A stretch of DNA of 39,695 nt from Rhodospirillales bacterium CG15_BIG_FIL_POST_REV_8_21_14_020_66_15 (GCA_002781745.1 PFFW01000125.1:1-39695); one strand, 5' to 3'; positions 8,374 through 17,095 are shown, counted from the first letter of the stretch. A program made the numbers and translations. The notes: a model not told the origin generated them from the sequence alone.

Positions 8374-9435
8374 ATGGCGATGTCCCGATCTCCGCAAGAC
8401 GCCCGTGCTTCCGCCCTGCTCGACTGGTACGCCCGGCACCGGCGTGTGCTGCCGTGGCGCGCCCTTCCGGGCCGCCGGGCCGACCCTTATCACGTGTGGC
8501 TGTCGGAGATCATGCTGCAGCAGACCACGGTGGCGACGGTAAAAAGCTATTTTGACCACTTTGTGGCGCGCTGGCCGCGCGTGCAGGACCTGGCGGCGGC
8601 GCCCCTGGACGACGTCCTGCACGCCTGGCAGGGCCTCGGCTACTACGCGCGGGCGCGCAACCTTCACAAATGCGCGCGGGCGGTCGCGACCGACCATGGC
8701 GGCCGGTTCCCGGAGATCGAGGCGGAACTCCTGGCGCTGCCGGGCGTCGGCCCCTACACGGCGGCGGCCATCGCCGCCATCGCCTTCGACCAGCCGGCCT
8801 CGCCCGTAGACGGAAACATCGAACGCGTCGTGGCGCGCCTTCGCCACATCGCGGAGCCGCTGCCGGCGGGAAAGAAGGCGATTCAGGCGGCTGCGAGGAA
8901 CTTGACGCCGCGCGCGCGGGCCGGCGATTTCGCCCAGGCGATGATGGACCTCGGCGCCATGGTGTGCACGCCCCGCGCCCCCAAATGCGGTCTGTGCCCG
9001 TGGCACGACGCCTGTGCCGCCCGGGCCGCGGGCGACGCGGAGGACCTGCCCGCCCGCGCGGCCAGGACGCCCAAGCCGACGCGCCACGGCGTCGCCTTCT
9101 GGATCGAGGACGCGACGGGCAGGGTGCTGCTGCGCCGGCGGCCCGAACGCGGCCTGCTGGGCGGCATGATGGAGATCCCGTCCACGGACTGGCGGGACGA
9201 TCCCTGGGGCCTGGACGAGGCGTCGGGCCACGCCCCTCTTCCGGCGGCGGCTTGGGCCGAAGTCGGCGAGGTCCGCCACACCTTCACCCATTTCCATCTG
9301 CGCCTGACGGTCGTGCGCGGGACGGCGGACAGCGGGAGCGTCGTCGACGGAACCTGGGTCCATCCCGACGCGTTCGGCGGTCAGGCCCTGCCGACCCTCA
9401 TGAAGAAGGTCGTGCGCCGGGCGCTGGTCCCCTGA
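8374..9435 (+). CDS. mutY: A/G-specific adenine DNA glycosylase
   Basis: This 353-aa base-excision repair enzyme removes adenine mispaired with 8-oxoguanine. Visible landmarks: catalytic Glu45 in LSEIMLQQT, helix-hairpin-helix LPGVGPYTA (about 122-130), catalytic Asp146 in VDGNIERV, and the 4Fe-4S ligands Cys198, Cys205, Cys208 and Cys214 (C-x6-C-x2-C-x5-C). The C-terminal 130 residues form the NUDIX-like 8-oxoG recognition domain (LLRRRPERGLLGGMMEIP; HTFTHFHL). ATG 8374 or 8380 may start the protein. The gene converges on apt with only 14 nt between the stops and no visible terminator. Confidence 0.96.
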   Translation: MAMSRSPQDARASALLDWYARHRRVLPWRALPGRRADPYHVWLSEIMLQQTTVATVKSYFDHFVARWPRVQDLAAAPLDDVLHAWQGLGYYARARNLHKCARAVATDHGGRFPEIEAELLALPGVGPYTAAAIAAIAFDQPASPVDGNIERVVARLRHIAEPLPAGKKAIQAAARNLTPRARAGDFAQAMMDLGAMVCTPRAPKCGLCPWHDACAARAAGDAEDLPARAARTPKPTRHGVAFWIEDATGRVLLRRRPERGLLGGMMEIPSTDWRDDPWGLDEASGHAPLPAAAWAEVGEVRHTFTHFHLRLTVVRGTADSGSVVDGTWVHPDAFGGQALPTLMKKVVRRALVP

Positions 9436-9449
9436 ACCCGCGGCGCAGG

Positions 9450-9965
9450 TTATTCGTCGTAGGCCATCAGGGCGTGGAACGGCACGTCCAGCTTGTCCCG
9501 GCCGTTCAGGAAGGTCAACTCGATCAGGCAGGTGGTGCCCACGACCTCGGCCCCGGCGCCGCGCAAAAGCTCGATGGATGCCGCCATGGTGCCGCCGGTC
9601 GCCAGAAGATCGTCCATGACGACCACCCGTTGGCCCGGTTTCACCGCGTCCTTCTGGATCTCGATGGTGTCGGTGCCGTACTCAAGCGCGTATTCGTGGG
9701 CGATGGTTTCGCCGGGCAGCTTGCCCTTCTTGCGCACCATGATGAAGCCGCATCCGAGCCGCGAGGCGAGGGGGGCGGCCGTCAGGAAGCCGCGCGATTC
9801 GATGCCGGCCAGCAGGTCGGGCTGAAAACCCGAAACGATCTTGGCGAGGCGGCCCAGGGCCACCTGCCAGGCGTCGGGATGACGCAGCAGCGTCGAGATG
9901 TCGTAGAACAGAATCCCCGGGATCGGGAAATCGGGAATTCCCCGTATGTGGTCCTTCAGGTCCAT
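9450..9965 (-). CDS. apt: Adenine phosphoribosyltransferase
   Basis: This 171-aa purine salvage enzyme makes AMP from adenine and PRPP in the cytoplasm. The PRPP-binding loop [13 protein letters not shown] lies at residues 114-126. The N-terminal segment [19 protein letters not shown] and the IESRGF motif (about 55-60) are characteristic of Apt. The length matches the family. It is divergent from the aminotransferase gene at 10073, with about 107 bp between the start codons. Confidence 0.96.
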   Translation of the reverse strand: MDLKDHIRGIPDFPIPGILFYDISTLLRHPDAWQVALGRLAKIVSGFQPDLLAGIESRGFLTAAPLASRLGCGFIMVRKKGKLPGETIAHEYALEYGTDTIEIQKDAVKPGQRVVVMDDLLATGGTMAASIELLRGAGAEVVGTTCLIELTFLNGRDKLDVPFHALMAYDE

Positions 9966-10072
9966 GTAATCCCCCTCGTGGTGTCAGGCCGGAACGCCGC
10001 GCATCCTATTGGATTGACGCGCGGCCATGCAATCGCGTCCTATATTCCCGTCATTCTTGTGTGGAACCCGCC

Positions 10073-11410
10073 ATGACGAACGTCTTCTATCGCGACCTGA
10101 AATCGGACATGCCCGTCGCCGTGAAGGGCGAGGGCATCTACCTGATCGACGCCGAGGGCAGGCGCTATCTGGACGCCTCGGGCGGGGCCGCCGTGTCCTG
10201 TCTGGGCCACAGCGACCCGGACGTGGCCCAGGCCATCAAGGACCAGGTCGACAAGGTCGCCTTCGCCCATACCGGGTTCTTCACGACCCAGCCGGCAGAG
10301 GACCTGGCCGAACTGCTGGTCGGCGCTGCGCCCCAAGGCATCGGCATGGTCTATTTCGTGTCCGGCGGGTCCGAGGCCGTGGAGGCGGCGCTCAAGATGG
10401 CGCGCCAGTATTTCCTTGAGAAAGGGGAGCCCGAGCGCACGCGCTTCATCGCCCGGCGGCAGAGCTACCACGGCAACACCCTGGGCGCGCTGTCGGTCGG
10501 CGGCAACGTGTGGCGGCGCGAGCCCTACAAGGAAATGCTCATGCCGGCGTCGCACATCGCCCCCTGCTATCCCTATCGGGAGAAGCGGGACGGCGAGAGC
10601 GAGGAGGAATACGGCCGCCGCGTGGCCGATGAACTGGAGGCCGAGATCGAGCGCCTGGGCCCGCGCAACGTCGCCGCCTTCATCGCCGAGACCGTGGGCG
10701 GCGCGACCGCGGGGGTGCTTGCCCCCGTGCCCGGGTACTTCAAGCGCATCCGCGAGATCTGCGACAGGTTCGGCGTGCTGATGATCCTGGACGAGGTCAT
10801 GTGCGGCATGGGCCGCACGGGAACGCTGTTCGCCTGCGAGCAGGATGGCGTCGCCCCCGACATCATCTGCATCGCCAAGGGCCTGGGGGCGGGCTACCAG
10901 CCGATCGGCGCGACCCTGGTGTCGAATGACGTCTATCGCGCCTTCAAGGACGGCAGCGGCGCGTTCCAGCACGGCCATACCTACATGGGCCATCCCATGG
11001 CCTGCGCGGCGGCGCTGGCAGTGCAGCGCAAGATCAGGGACGCGGGGCTGCTGGACAACGTCCGGCGCATGGGGGCGGTGCTGGTCGAACAGCTTCACGA
11101 CCGCCTGGGCAACCATCCGCACGTCGGCGACATCCGGGGCCGCGGCCTGTTCCAGGGCGTCGAGCTGGTCGCCGACCGGGCGACCAAGGAGACCCTGGAC
11201 CCGACGCTGAAGGTCCACGCCGGGGTCAAGAAGAACGCCTTCCGCCGCGGCCTGATCTGCTATCCCGCGGGCGGTACGGCCGACGGCGCGCGCGGCGACC
11301 ACATCCTGCTGGCGCCGCCCTTCATCGTCGACGTGAGCCAGATCAAGGACCTGGTCGGAATGTTGGGCGACGCCATCGACGAGACGTTGAAGGAGTCGGG
11401 GATCGTGTGA
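10073..11410 (+). CDS. Class III PLP-dependent aminotransferase
   Basis: This 445-aa aminotransferase starts at ATG 10073 (MTNVFYRDLK); the upstream GTG at 10061 is less likely. The fold-type I landmarks are all present: FVSGGSEA (95-102) for the PLP phosphate, Asp240 in ILDEVMCGMGRTG for the pyridine nitrogen, and Schiff-base Lys269 in CIAKGLGAGYQPIGA. The family includes omega-amino acid, beta-alanine, taurine and 4-aminobutyrate transaminases, and the exact amino donor cannot be read from sequence. It is followed after 47 nt by a TAXI binding-protein gene on the same strand. I infer that the enzyme works on the compound imported by the downstream TRAP system, but this is not shown. Confidence 0.88.
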   Translation: MTNVFYRDLKSDMPVAVKGEGIYLIDAEGRRYLDASGGAAVSCLGHSDPDVAQAIKDQVDKVAFAHTGFFTTQPAEDLAELLVGAAPQGIGMVYFVSGGSEAVEAALKMARQYFLEKGEPERTRFIARRQSYHGNTLGALSVGGNVWRREPYKEMLMPASHIAPCYPYREKRDGESEEEYGRRVADELEAEIERLGPRNVAAFIAETVGGATAGVLAPVPGYFKRIREICDRFGVLMILDEVMCGMGRTGTLFACEQDGVAPDIICIAKGLGAGYQPIGATLVSNDVYRAFKDGSGAFQHGHTYMGHPMACAAALAVQRKIRDAGLLDNVRRMGAVLVEQLHDRLGNHPHVGDIRGRGLFQGVELVADRATKETLDPTLKVHAGVKKNAFRRGLICYPAGGTADGARGDHILLAPPFIVDVSQIKDLVGMLGDAIDETLKESGIV

Positions 11411-11457
11411 GCCGGGGGGAGGGACCGGAAGAGAACAACATAAGGGGCATCCAAGGG

Positions 11458-12474
11458 ATGGACATACCAAGCCTTATCGCCGGACATCGGATTCGGGTTC
11501 CGCGGCCGCGCGCCGCGTTCGGTGTTCGAATGGTCCCGTTGCTGGTCGCGGCGGCACTCGCTCTATTGCCGCAGGCCGCGCAGGCGAAGGCCCTCAAGAT
11601 CGGCACGGGCAGCAAGGGCGGGGTCTACATCCAACTGGGCAAGGCGATCTGCGAAATCGTGCGGCGCGAGATGCGCGGCACCACATGCTCGGCCGAACCG
11701 TCCACAGGCTCCATCGACAACCTGATCGGCCTCAAGAAGGGCACCTTCGACCTGGGCATCGTGCAGTCGGACGTCCAGTTCCACGCGGTCAACGGGACCG
11801 GCACCTTCGCCAACATTGGCATCATCAAGGGCATCTACTCGCTTTTTTCCGCCCACCCGGAATCGCTCGCCGTGGTGACGAAGAAGGATAGCGGCATCGA
11901 GGACCTGGGCGACCTTGTCGGCAAGCGCATCGACATCGGCAAGGTCAAGTCGGGCACCAGTGCAACCATGCGCCTACTGATCGAGGCCATGAGCCTCAAG
12001 CATTCCGACTTCGCGAAGGTTGAAACCTACGACGTGCGGGAGCAGTACGGCGCAATCTGCGGCCGCCGCGTCGATGCCACCGCGTTTCTTGCCGGCCATC
12101 CGAACGCCATCGTCAGGAAACTCATCCAGCTCTGCGACATCGAATTCGTGCGGGCCGAAGGGGCGGCTGCGGACCGGCTGATCGCCTCCAACCCCTATTA
12201 CGTGCGGGCATTGATCCCCAAGGATTCCTATCCCGGGATGTTTGCGGACGTCCCGACAATCGGCCTTGTCGCGACGGTGATGGCTTCGGACAGGCTCGAT
12301 GCCGCGACGGCCTACTACCTGACCAAGGCCGTGTTCGAGAACCTCCACTTCATCGCGTCCAAGCACCCCGCGTTCCTGCGCCTGCATCCCTTGGAAATGG
12401 CGCGCAATGGCATGACGGCGCCCCGCCATCCCGGCGCCGCCGAGTATCTGCGCGAGGTCGGGCGCCTGCCTTAA
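11458..12474 (+). CDS. TAXI-family TRAP transporter substrate-binding protein (copy 1)
   Basis: This protein of about 338 aa belongs to the TAXI (TRAP-associated extracytoplasmic immunogenic) family. The mature domain begins LKIGTGSKGGVYIQLG, the TAXI signature, and continues with EPSTGSIDNL, DLGIVQSDVQ and SGTSATMRLL, all matching copy 2 downstream. ATG 11458 has an AAGGGG SD upstream but gives an unusually long basic stretch before the hydrophobic core. ATG 11530 gives a clean signal peptide (MVPLLVAAALALLPQAAQA) but has no SD. A GTG at 11407 overlapping the aminotransferase stop is a third option. The protein should bind ligand in the periplasm and deliver it to the fused permease at 14054. 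It is the more divergent of the two TAXI proteins. Confidence 0.85.
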   Translation: MDIPSLIAGHRIRVPRPRAAFGVRMVPLLVAAALALLPQAAQAKALKIGTGSKGGVYIQLGKAICEIVRREMRGTTCSAEPSTGSIDNLIGLKKGTFDLGIVQSDVQFHAVNGTGTFANIGIIKGIYSLFSAHPESLAVVTKKDSGIEDLGDLVGKRIDIGKVKSGTSATMRLLIEAMSLKHSDFAKVETYDVREQYGAICGRRVDATAFLAGHPNAIVRKLIQLCDIEFVRAEGAAADRLIASNPYYVRALIPKDSYPGMFADVPTIGLVATVMASDRLDAATAYYLTKAVFENLHFIASKHPAFLRLHPLEMARNGMTAPRHPGAAEYLREVGRLP

Positions 12475-12536
12475 GGCGTTGAATTGTCAGAGGATGAACT
12501 GGAAGAAATTGGTCTAGACAACCTCAATCTTCGCCG

Positions 12537-12564
12537 TTGGCCTTTGCGGGGGATGTGTTACACT
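12537..12564 (+). promoter_or_regulatory. Putative sigma70 promoter for the second TAXI gene
   Basis: TTGGCC (12537-12542), a 16-nt spacer and TACACT (12559-12564). The match is moderate. It is the best pair in the gap and the first promoter-like site after the copy 1 stop. Confidence 0.45.
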
Positions 12565-12747
12565 TTGCCGCAACGATGCTGTTCAGGGAATCAGATGGCT
12601 TTATCGGGGAGGAGTCTGAAGAGGACGCCTGCGGTGGGGATTTGCGCACCGGCGCCCGAATTCCGAGACGATCCCTGGTATACCAATCCCTTCGGCGTCT
12701 TTCCCCGCCGATCCCTTCCTTTTCCCTTTGATGGAATTCGGGCCCGC

Positions 12748-12780
12748 CGGCCTGTCCCCGGGGTTTTGGCCCCGAGGCCG
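12748..12780 (+). promoter_or_regulatory. Nested GC-rich hairpin in the leader
   Basis: CGGCCT (12748-12753) pairs with AGGCCG (12775-12780), and CGGGG (12759-12763) pairs with CCCCG (12770-12774) inside it. No T-run follows, so it is not an obvious terminator. Confidence 0.5.
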
Positions 12781-12791
12781 CGCGCGCTCGA

Positions 12792-12815
12792 TGCGCCGGG
12801 ATTTCGCCCGGCGCA
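12792..12815 (+). promoter_or_regulatory. Perfect 9-bp hairpin in the leader
   Basis: TGCGCCGGG (12792-12800) and CCCGGCGCA (12807-12815) pair perfectly around a 6-nt loop. Together with the hairpin just upstream, this makes a compact structured block about 140 nt before the TAXI start codon. Confidence 0.55.
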
Positions 12816-12955
12816 CGACCCGGATGTCCGCGTTCGATGCCTCCGACGGCGGCGATGCGCGGACCCTGGGATTCCCCCTGCCGGACGGCGCGGCGCGTGT
12901 CCTGTCCCGGCGTTTGATCAATATCCAACCTGAAAAAATCCAAGGAGGATTGGAA

Positions 12956-13927
12956 ATGTTCCTGAAGAAATCATTGATCGCCACGGCCGCCGCGGCGGGC
13001 ATGGTGGCGGCGCTGTCCAGTGCCCAGGCGGCGGACTTCGTCACCATCGGCACCGGCGGCGTGACCGGGGTCTATTATCCGACGGGCGGCGCCATCTGCC
13101 GCCTGGTCAACAAGGGCCGCAAGGAACACGGCGTTCGCTGTTCGGTTGAATCGACCGGCGGGTCCGTGTTCAACATCAACGCAATCCGCGCCGGCGACCT
13201 GGACATGGGCGTGGCGCAGTCCGACTGGCAGTACCATGCCTACCACGGGACGTCCAAGTTCAAGGACCAGGGCCCGTTCAAGGAACTGCGGGCGGTGTTC
13301 TCGGTCCATGCCGAGCCGGTCACCATCATGGCCCGCAAGGACAAGAACATTAAGCACTTGAACGACCTGAAGGGTAAGCGCGTGAACGTGGGCAATCCGG
13401 GTTCCGGGACCCGCGCGTCCTGGGAGGTTCTGGCCGAATCGCTCGGCTGGAAGGAATCCGACCTCGCCCTCGCCGCCGAGTTCAAGTCGGGCGAACAGGC
13501 CCAGGCCCTGTGCGACAACAAGATCGACGCCTTTTACTTCCTGGTCGGCCACCCCAACGCCTCGCTGAAGGAAGCGGCGACCTCTTGCGACGGCAATCTG
13601 GTCGAGGTTACCGGGCCGGCCGTCGACAAGCTGGTCAAGGAGAACGCGTTCTACCGTCACGCGGTCATTCCGGGCGGCCTCTACACCGGCACGCCCAACG
13701 ACGTGAAGACCTACGGCGTCGGCGCGACCTTCGTCGCCTCGACCCGCACGCCGGACAAGGTCGTCTACCAGGTCGTCAAGGCGGTGTTCGAAAACTTCGA
13801 CACCTTCAAGAAACTGCACCCCGCCTTCGCCACCCTGAAGAAAGAGGAGATGGTGAAGGACGCCTTGTCCGCGCCGCTGCACGGCGGGGCCATGAAGTAC
13901 TACAAGGAAGCGGGCCTCGTTAAGTAA
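12956..13927 (+). CDS. TAXI-family TRAP transporter substrate-binding protein (copy 2)
   Basis: This 323-aa protein starts at ATG 12956, fixed by AAGGAGG about 8 nt upstream. A Sec signal peptide ([19 protein letters not shown]...) ends at AQA-ADF, near residue 23. The mature part starts [20 protein letters not shown], the classic TAXI opening, with [14 protein letters not shown] and [11 protein letters not shown] further on. It is probably the main ligand receptor for the fused TRAP permease that follows after 126 nt, because it has the stronger SD and sits closest to the permease. A GC-rich hairpin after its stop codon would limit downstream expression. TAXI ligands known elsewhere include glutamate and 2-oxoglutarate; the one here is unknown. 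Confidence 0.93.
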   Translation: MFLKKSLIATAAAAGMVAALSSAQAADFVTIGTGGVTGVYYPTGGAICRLVNKGRKEHGVRCSVESTGGSVFNINAIRAGDLDMGVAQSDWQYHAYHGTSKFKDQGPFKELRAVFSVHAEPVTIMARKDKNIKHLNDLKGKRVNVGNPGSGTRASWEVLAESLGWKESDLALAAEFKSGEQAQALCDNKIDAFYFLVGHPNASLKEAATSCDGNLVEVTGPAVDKLVKENAFYRHAVIPGGLYTGTPNDVKTYGVGATFVASTRTPDKVVYQVVKAVFENFDTFKKLHPAFATLKKEEMVKDALSAPLHGGAMKYYKEAGLVK

Positions 13928-13946
13928 CCGCGAAGTAACCGCGCTC

Positions 13947-13986
13947 GCGGGCCGGCTCCGGGGTGCGCCCCGGGGCCGATGCCCGC
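13947..13986 (+). promoter_or_regulatory. Intercistronic attenuator-type hairpin
   Basis: GCGGGC (13947-13952) pairs with GCCCGC (13981-13986); inside it CGGC/GCCG and CCGGGG/CCCCGG form a continuous stem capped by a short TGCG loop. No T-run follows. It lies between the binding-protein gene and the permease gene, where such hairpins commonly keep binding-protein mRNA in excess over permease mRNA. Confidence 0.6.
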
Positions 13987-14053
13987 GGCGATCAGGACGG
14001 ATCGCAGCCCGTCGCCGGCAGGCCGTCGGGGATCGGCACGAAGGGGGTAGAAG

Positions 14054-16648
14054 ATGAGCGAGCAACCGGCGCCTGACCGGCAACCCGGCACGGTCGACCG
14101 CAACGCCGCGGACGATATCGTCGCCGCCGCCGAAACCGGCGCCCGCAGTCCGGGGCCGGTCGTCGCCAAGATCATTTGCGCGATCCTTCTGGCCTGGGCC
14201 GTGTTCCAGGTTTGGGTCGCTTCGCCGCTGCCCATCGTGGCGGCGCATTTCATCCCGCTGCTGACGAACACGCATATCCGCCCGGCCCACCTGGCCTTTG
14301 CGATCTTCCTGACGTACCTGATCTTCCCGGCCACCAAGAAGTCGCCGCGCGACCATATTCCCATCCAGGACTGGATCCTGGCCGCCGCCGCGGCGTGGTG
14401 CGCGCTCTATCTCGCCGTGTTCGCCAACGCGATCGCCGAACGCCCGGGCCTGCCGACGACGGCCGACCTTGTGCATTCGTTCCTCGGGCTCGTGCTGCTG
14501 CTCGAGGCCGCGCGTCGCGCGTTGGGTCTGCCGCTGGTGATCGTGGCATCCGTGTTCCTGGTCTACATCTTCTTCGGCGAATACGCGCCCGACGTCCTCA
14601 GGTGGAAGGGGGCGAGCATCGACCGCGCCATGTCGCATTTGTGGCTCACCCAGGAAGGCGTGTTCGGCGTGGCGCTGGGGGTCTCGGCCTCCCTGGTATT
14701 CATCTTCGTGTTGTTCGGCGGTCTGTTGGAAAAGGGCGGTGCGGGCAACTACTTCATCCAGGTCTCCTTCGCCCTGATGGGGCATTTCCGGGGCGGCCCC
14801 GCCAAGGCGGCCGTCGTGTCGTCGGCCATGACGGGGATGATTTCCGGTTCATCCATCGCCAACGTTGTGACCACGGGCGTGTTCACCATCCCCCTGATGC
14901 GCAAGGTCGGCTTTCCCGCGGAAAAGGCGGGGGCCGTCGAAGTCGCGTCGTCCACCAACGGACAGCTCATGCCGCCGGTCATGGGCGCCGCCGCGTTCCT
15001 GATGGTGGAATACGTGGGCGTCAGCTACGTCGACGTCATCAAGCACGCGTTCCTGCCGGCGGTCATCTCCTACATCGCGCTGGTCTACATCGTGCATCTG
15101 GAGGCCGTGAAGGCCGGGATGCGGGGACTGCCGCGACTCTCCAAACCGACCCTGGCCCAGCGGGCGGTTATCTGGACCACGGTGCCCGTGGGCATGATCG
15201 TGCTGGGCGCCGCCATCTACTACGGCTTCGGCTGGACCAAGCAGGCCGTGGGCGACGCGACGCCGTGGATCGCCGCGGCGGTCCTGATCGCCGCCTATGT
15301 CGCCCTGGTACGCTATGCCGCCGACTACAAGGAACTGGGCATCATGGAATCGGTCGACGTCCTGCCGGAAACGGGACCGACCATGAAGTCGGGGCTGTAC
15401 TATCTGCTACCCGTCGGCCTGTTGATGTGGTGCCTGCTGGTCGAGCGCTTCTCGCCGGGGCTCAGCGCCTTCTGGGCGGTGGTGCTGAAGGTCTTCATGC
15501 TGCTGACCCAGCGCCCGCTGCAGTCCCATTTCCGCGGCACCGGCATCGGGCCCGAGAAGTGGCGCGAGAGCTTCAACAACCTGATCGAAGGCATGATAAA
15601 CGGTGCGCGCAACATGGTCGGCATCGGCGTCGCCACGGCGGCGGCGGGGATCATCGTCGGCGCGGTCACCCTGACCCCGATCAGCCAGGTCATCACCGAG
15701 GCCATGGAGATCCTGTCCGGCGGCAATCTGCTGGTGCTGCTGGTCCTGACCGCGATCTCGTGCATCGTGCTGGGCATGGGCCTGCCGACCACGGCCAACT
15801 ACATCGTCGTGTCGTCCCTGATGGCCCAGGTCATCGTCACGGTCGGCGCCAGCAACGGGCTGATCGTGCCGTTGATCGCGGTGCATCTGTTCGTCTTCTA
15901 CTTCGGCATCCTGGCCGACGATACGCCGCCCGTGGGCCTGGCGGCCTATGCGGCGGCGGCGATTTCCGGCGGCGATCCGATCAAGACCGGCATCCAGGGC
16001 TTCACGTACGACATCCGCACGGCGGTCCTGCCCTTCATGTTCATCTTCAACACGGAACTGCTGATGATCGGCATCGAGGGGCCGTTCCACCTGATCCTCG
16101 TGATCGTCACGGCGGTCATCGCCGTGCTGTTGTTCGCGGCGGCCACCCAGGGCTTCTTTCTGGTCAAAAGCAAGGCGTGGGAGACCGCGGCCCTTTTGCT
16201 GGTCGCCTTCACCCTGTTCAGGCCAGGTTTCTGGATGGACATGATCGTGCCGCCGCTGGAATCCGTTCCCGCGACCAAGATCGAGGAGGTCGCGGCCAAG
16301 CTGCCCGCCGGCGAGCAGATCCGGTTGCGCGTCACGGGCCAAACCCTGGAAGGCGACGACGTGGACAAGACGGTGATGCTGCCTATGGGGCCGAAGGCGC
16401 CGGGCGTCGAACGGCTTAGGTTCGCGGGGCTCGAACTGCGTGACGAGGGCGGCAAGAAATTGGTCGACGTCGTCGTGTTCGGCAGCGCGGCCGAGAAACA
16501 GAAGATAGACTTCGACTGGGAGATCGTTTCCGTCGAGCGCGAGGCGGATCGCCTGCCCAAGCACATCATGTATATCCCGGCCCTGGCGCTGCTGGCCCTG
16601 GTCATTTTCCTGCAGAAGGGCCGCCAGCGTAGGGCCGTGTTGGCGTAA
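14054..16648 (+). CDS. TRAP transporter fused permease (4TM/12TM), DUF3394 C terminus
   Basis: This 864-aa inner-membrane permease is the single fused membrane component of a TAXI-TRAP system, which uses an ion gradient to import the ligand handed over by a periplasmic TAXI protein. The small DctQ-like part lies at about residues 35-180. The large DctM-like part runs from about 190 to 660 and carries SSAMTGMISGSSIANVVTTG, NGQLMPPVMGAAAFLMVEY and GMGLPTTANYIV, typical of this class. The C-terminal 170-190 residues form a DUF3394-like soluble extension ending in one more hydrophobic segment. A GGGGGTAG SD precedes ATG 14054. UspA follows after 18 nt, so the two are cotranscribed. Confidence 0.95.
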   Translation: MSEQPAPDRQPGTVDRNAADDIVAAAETGARSPGPVVAKIICAILLAWAVFQVWVASPLPIVAAHFIPLLTNTHIRPAHLAFAIFLTYLIFPATKKSPRDHIPIQDWILAAAAAWCALYLAVFANAIAERPGLPTTADLVHSFLGLVLLLEAARRALGLPLVIVASVFLVYIFFGEYAPDVLRWKGASIDRAMSHLWLTQEGVFGVALGVSASLVFIFVLFGGLLEKGGAGNYFIQVSFALMGHFRGGPAKAAVVSSAMTGMISGSSIANVVTTGVFTIPLMRKVGFPAEKAGAVEVASSTNGQLMPPVMGAAAFLMVEYVGVSYVDVIKHAFLPAVISYIALVYIVHLEAVKAGMRGLPRLSKPTLAQRAVIWTTVPVGMIVLGAAIYYGFGWTKQAVGDATPWIAAAVLIAAYVALVRYAADYKELGIMESVDVLPETGPTMKSGLYYLLPVGLLMWCLLVERFSPGLSAFWAVVLKVFMLLTQRPLQSHFRGTGIGPEKWRESFNNLIEGMINGARNMVGIGVATAAAGIIVGAVTLTPISQVITEAMEILSGGNLLVLLVLTAISCIVLGMGLPTTANYIVVSSLMAQVIVTVGASNGLIVPLIAVHLFVFYFGILADDTPPVGLAAYAAAAISGGDPIKTGIQGFTYDIRTAVLPFMFIFNTELLMIGIEGPFHLILVIVTAVIAVLLFAAATQGFFLVKSKAWETAALLLVAFTLFRPGFWMDMIVPPLESVPATKIEEVAAKLPAGEQIRLRVTGQTLEGDDVDKTVMLPMGPKAPGVERLRFAGLELRDEGGKKLVDVVVFGSAAEKQKIDFDWEIVSVEREADRLPKHIMYIPALALLALVIFLQKGRQRRAVLA

Positions 16649-16666
16649 GGGGAGGAGACCCGGATC

Positions 16667-17095
16667 ATGTTCAAGGACATACTTCTCGCGATCGACCTGG
16701 AGGACTCTTCCACCTGGGACCGGGCCGCGCCCAAGGCGGTGTCTCTGGCCAAGGCCTTCGGCGCCGATCTGCACGTCATGGCCGTGGTGCCCGATTTCGG
16801 CATGACCCTGGTCGCCAGCTTCTTTCCCAAGGATTTCGAAAAGAAGGCGTTGGACGAGGCCAACGCCCGCCTGCATGCCTGGGTGTCCGAAAACATTCCT
16901 CCCGGCATCAAGGTTCAGCACATCGTCGGCCACGGCCGCGCCTACGAGGAAATCATGCGCATCGCCGGCGACATCCCGTGCGATCTTCTGATTCTGTCGG
17001 CGCGGCGCACGGACGAGGGCGACAGCTACGAGGTCGGTCCCAACACGGCCCACATCGTCCGCCACACGAACCATTCCGTGCTGATCGTGCGCTGA
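16667..17095 (+). CDS. Universal stress protein family (UspA), TRAP-linked
   Basis: This 142-aa single-domain UspA protein has the expected opening MFKDILLAIDLEDSS, a central HVMAVVPDFG strand and the C-terminal SVLIVR. The usual ATP-binding pattern G-x2-G-x9-G-(S/T) is not clean: the region reads SARRTDEGDSYEVGPNTAHIV, so ATP binding is uncertain. A GGGGAGG SD sits just upstream. It is the last gene of the TRAP operon, and a strong terminator follows. In Halomonas the UspA-like TeaD regulates the TRAP transporter TeaABC, and a similar regulatory role is the best guess here. Confidence 0.88.
   Translation: MFKDILLAIDLEDSSTWDRAAPKAVSLAKAFGADLHVMAVVPDFGMTLVASFFPKDFEKKALDEANARLHAWVSENIPPGIKVQHIVGHGRAYEEIMRIAGDIPCDLLILSARRTDEGDSYEVGPNTAHIVRHTNHSVLIVR

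Larger units (their letters stand above)
12475..12955 (+). other. 481-bp non-coding leader region
   Basis: I see no convincing gene here. It holds a sigma70-like promoter (12537-12564), two strong hairpins (12748-12780 and 12792-12815), a near-FNR site (12914-12927) and the SD of the next gene (AAGGAGG, just before 12956). Open frames across it have no family resemblance and lack good starts. If the promoter call is right, the second TAXI gene has a 5' UTR of about 385 nt. Confidence 0.5.

Noticed and set aside
6727-9363. A long minus-strand open frame running across dsbA, the DUF721 gene and mutY
   Set aside because: It crosses intergenic regions and three real genes in the wrong frame and has no family resemblance.
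10014-10046. TTGACG and TATATT upstream of the aminotransferase as a promoter
   Set aside because: The spacing is 21 nt, outside the workable range for sigma70; other pairs are poorer still, so no promoter is called.
12524-12943. A 139-codon minus-strand frame in the TAXI leader
   Set aside because: No SD, no recognisable domain, and arginine/proline-rich content typical of non-coding GC-rich DNA; the hairpins explain the region better.
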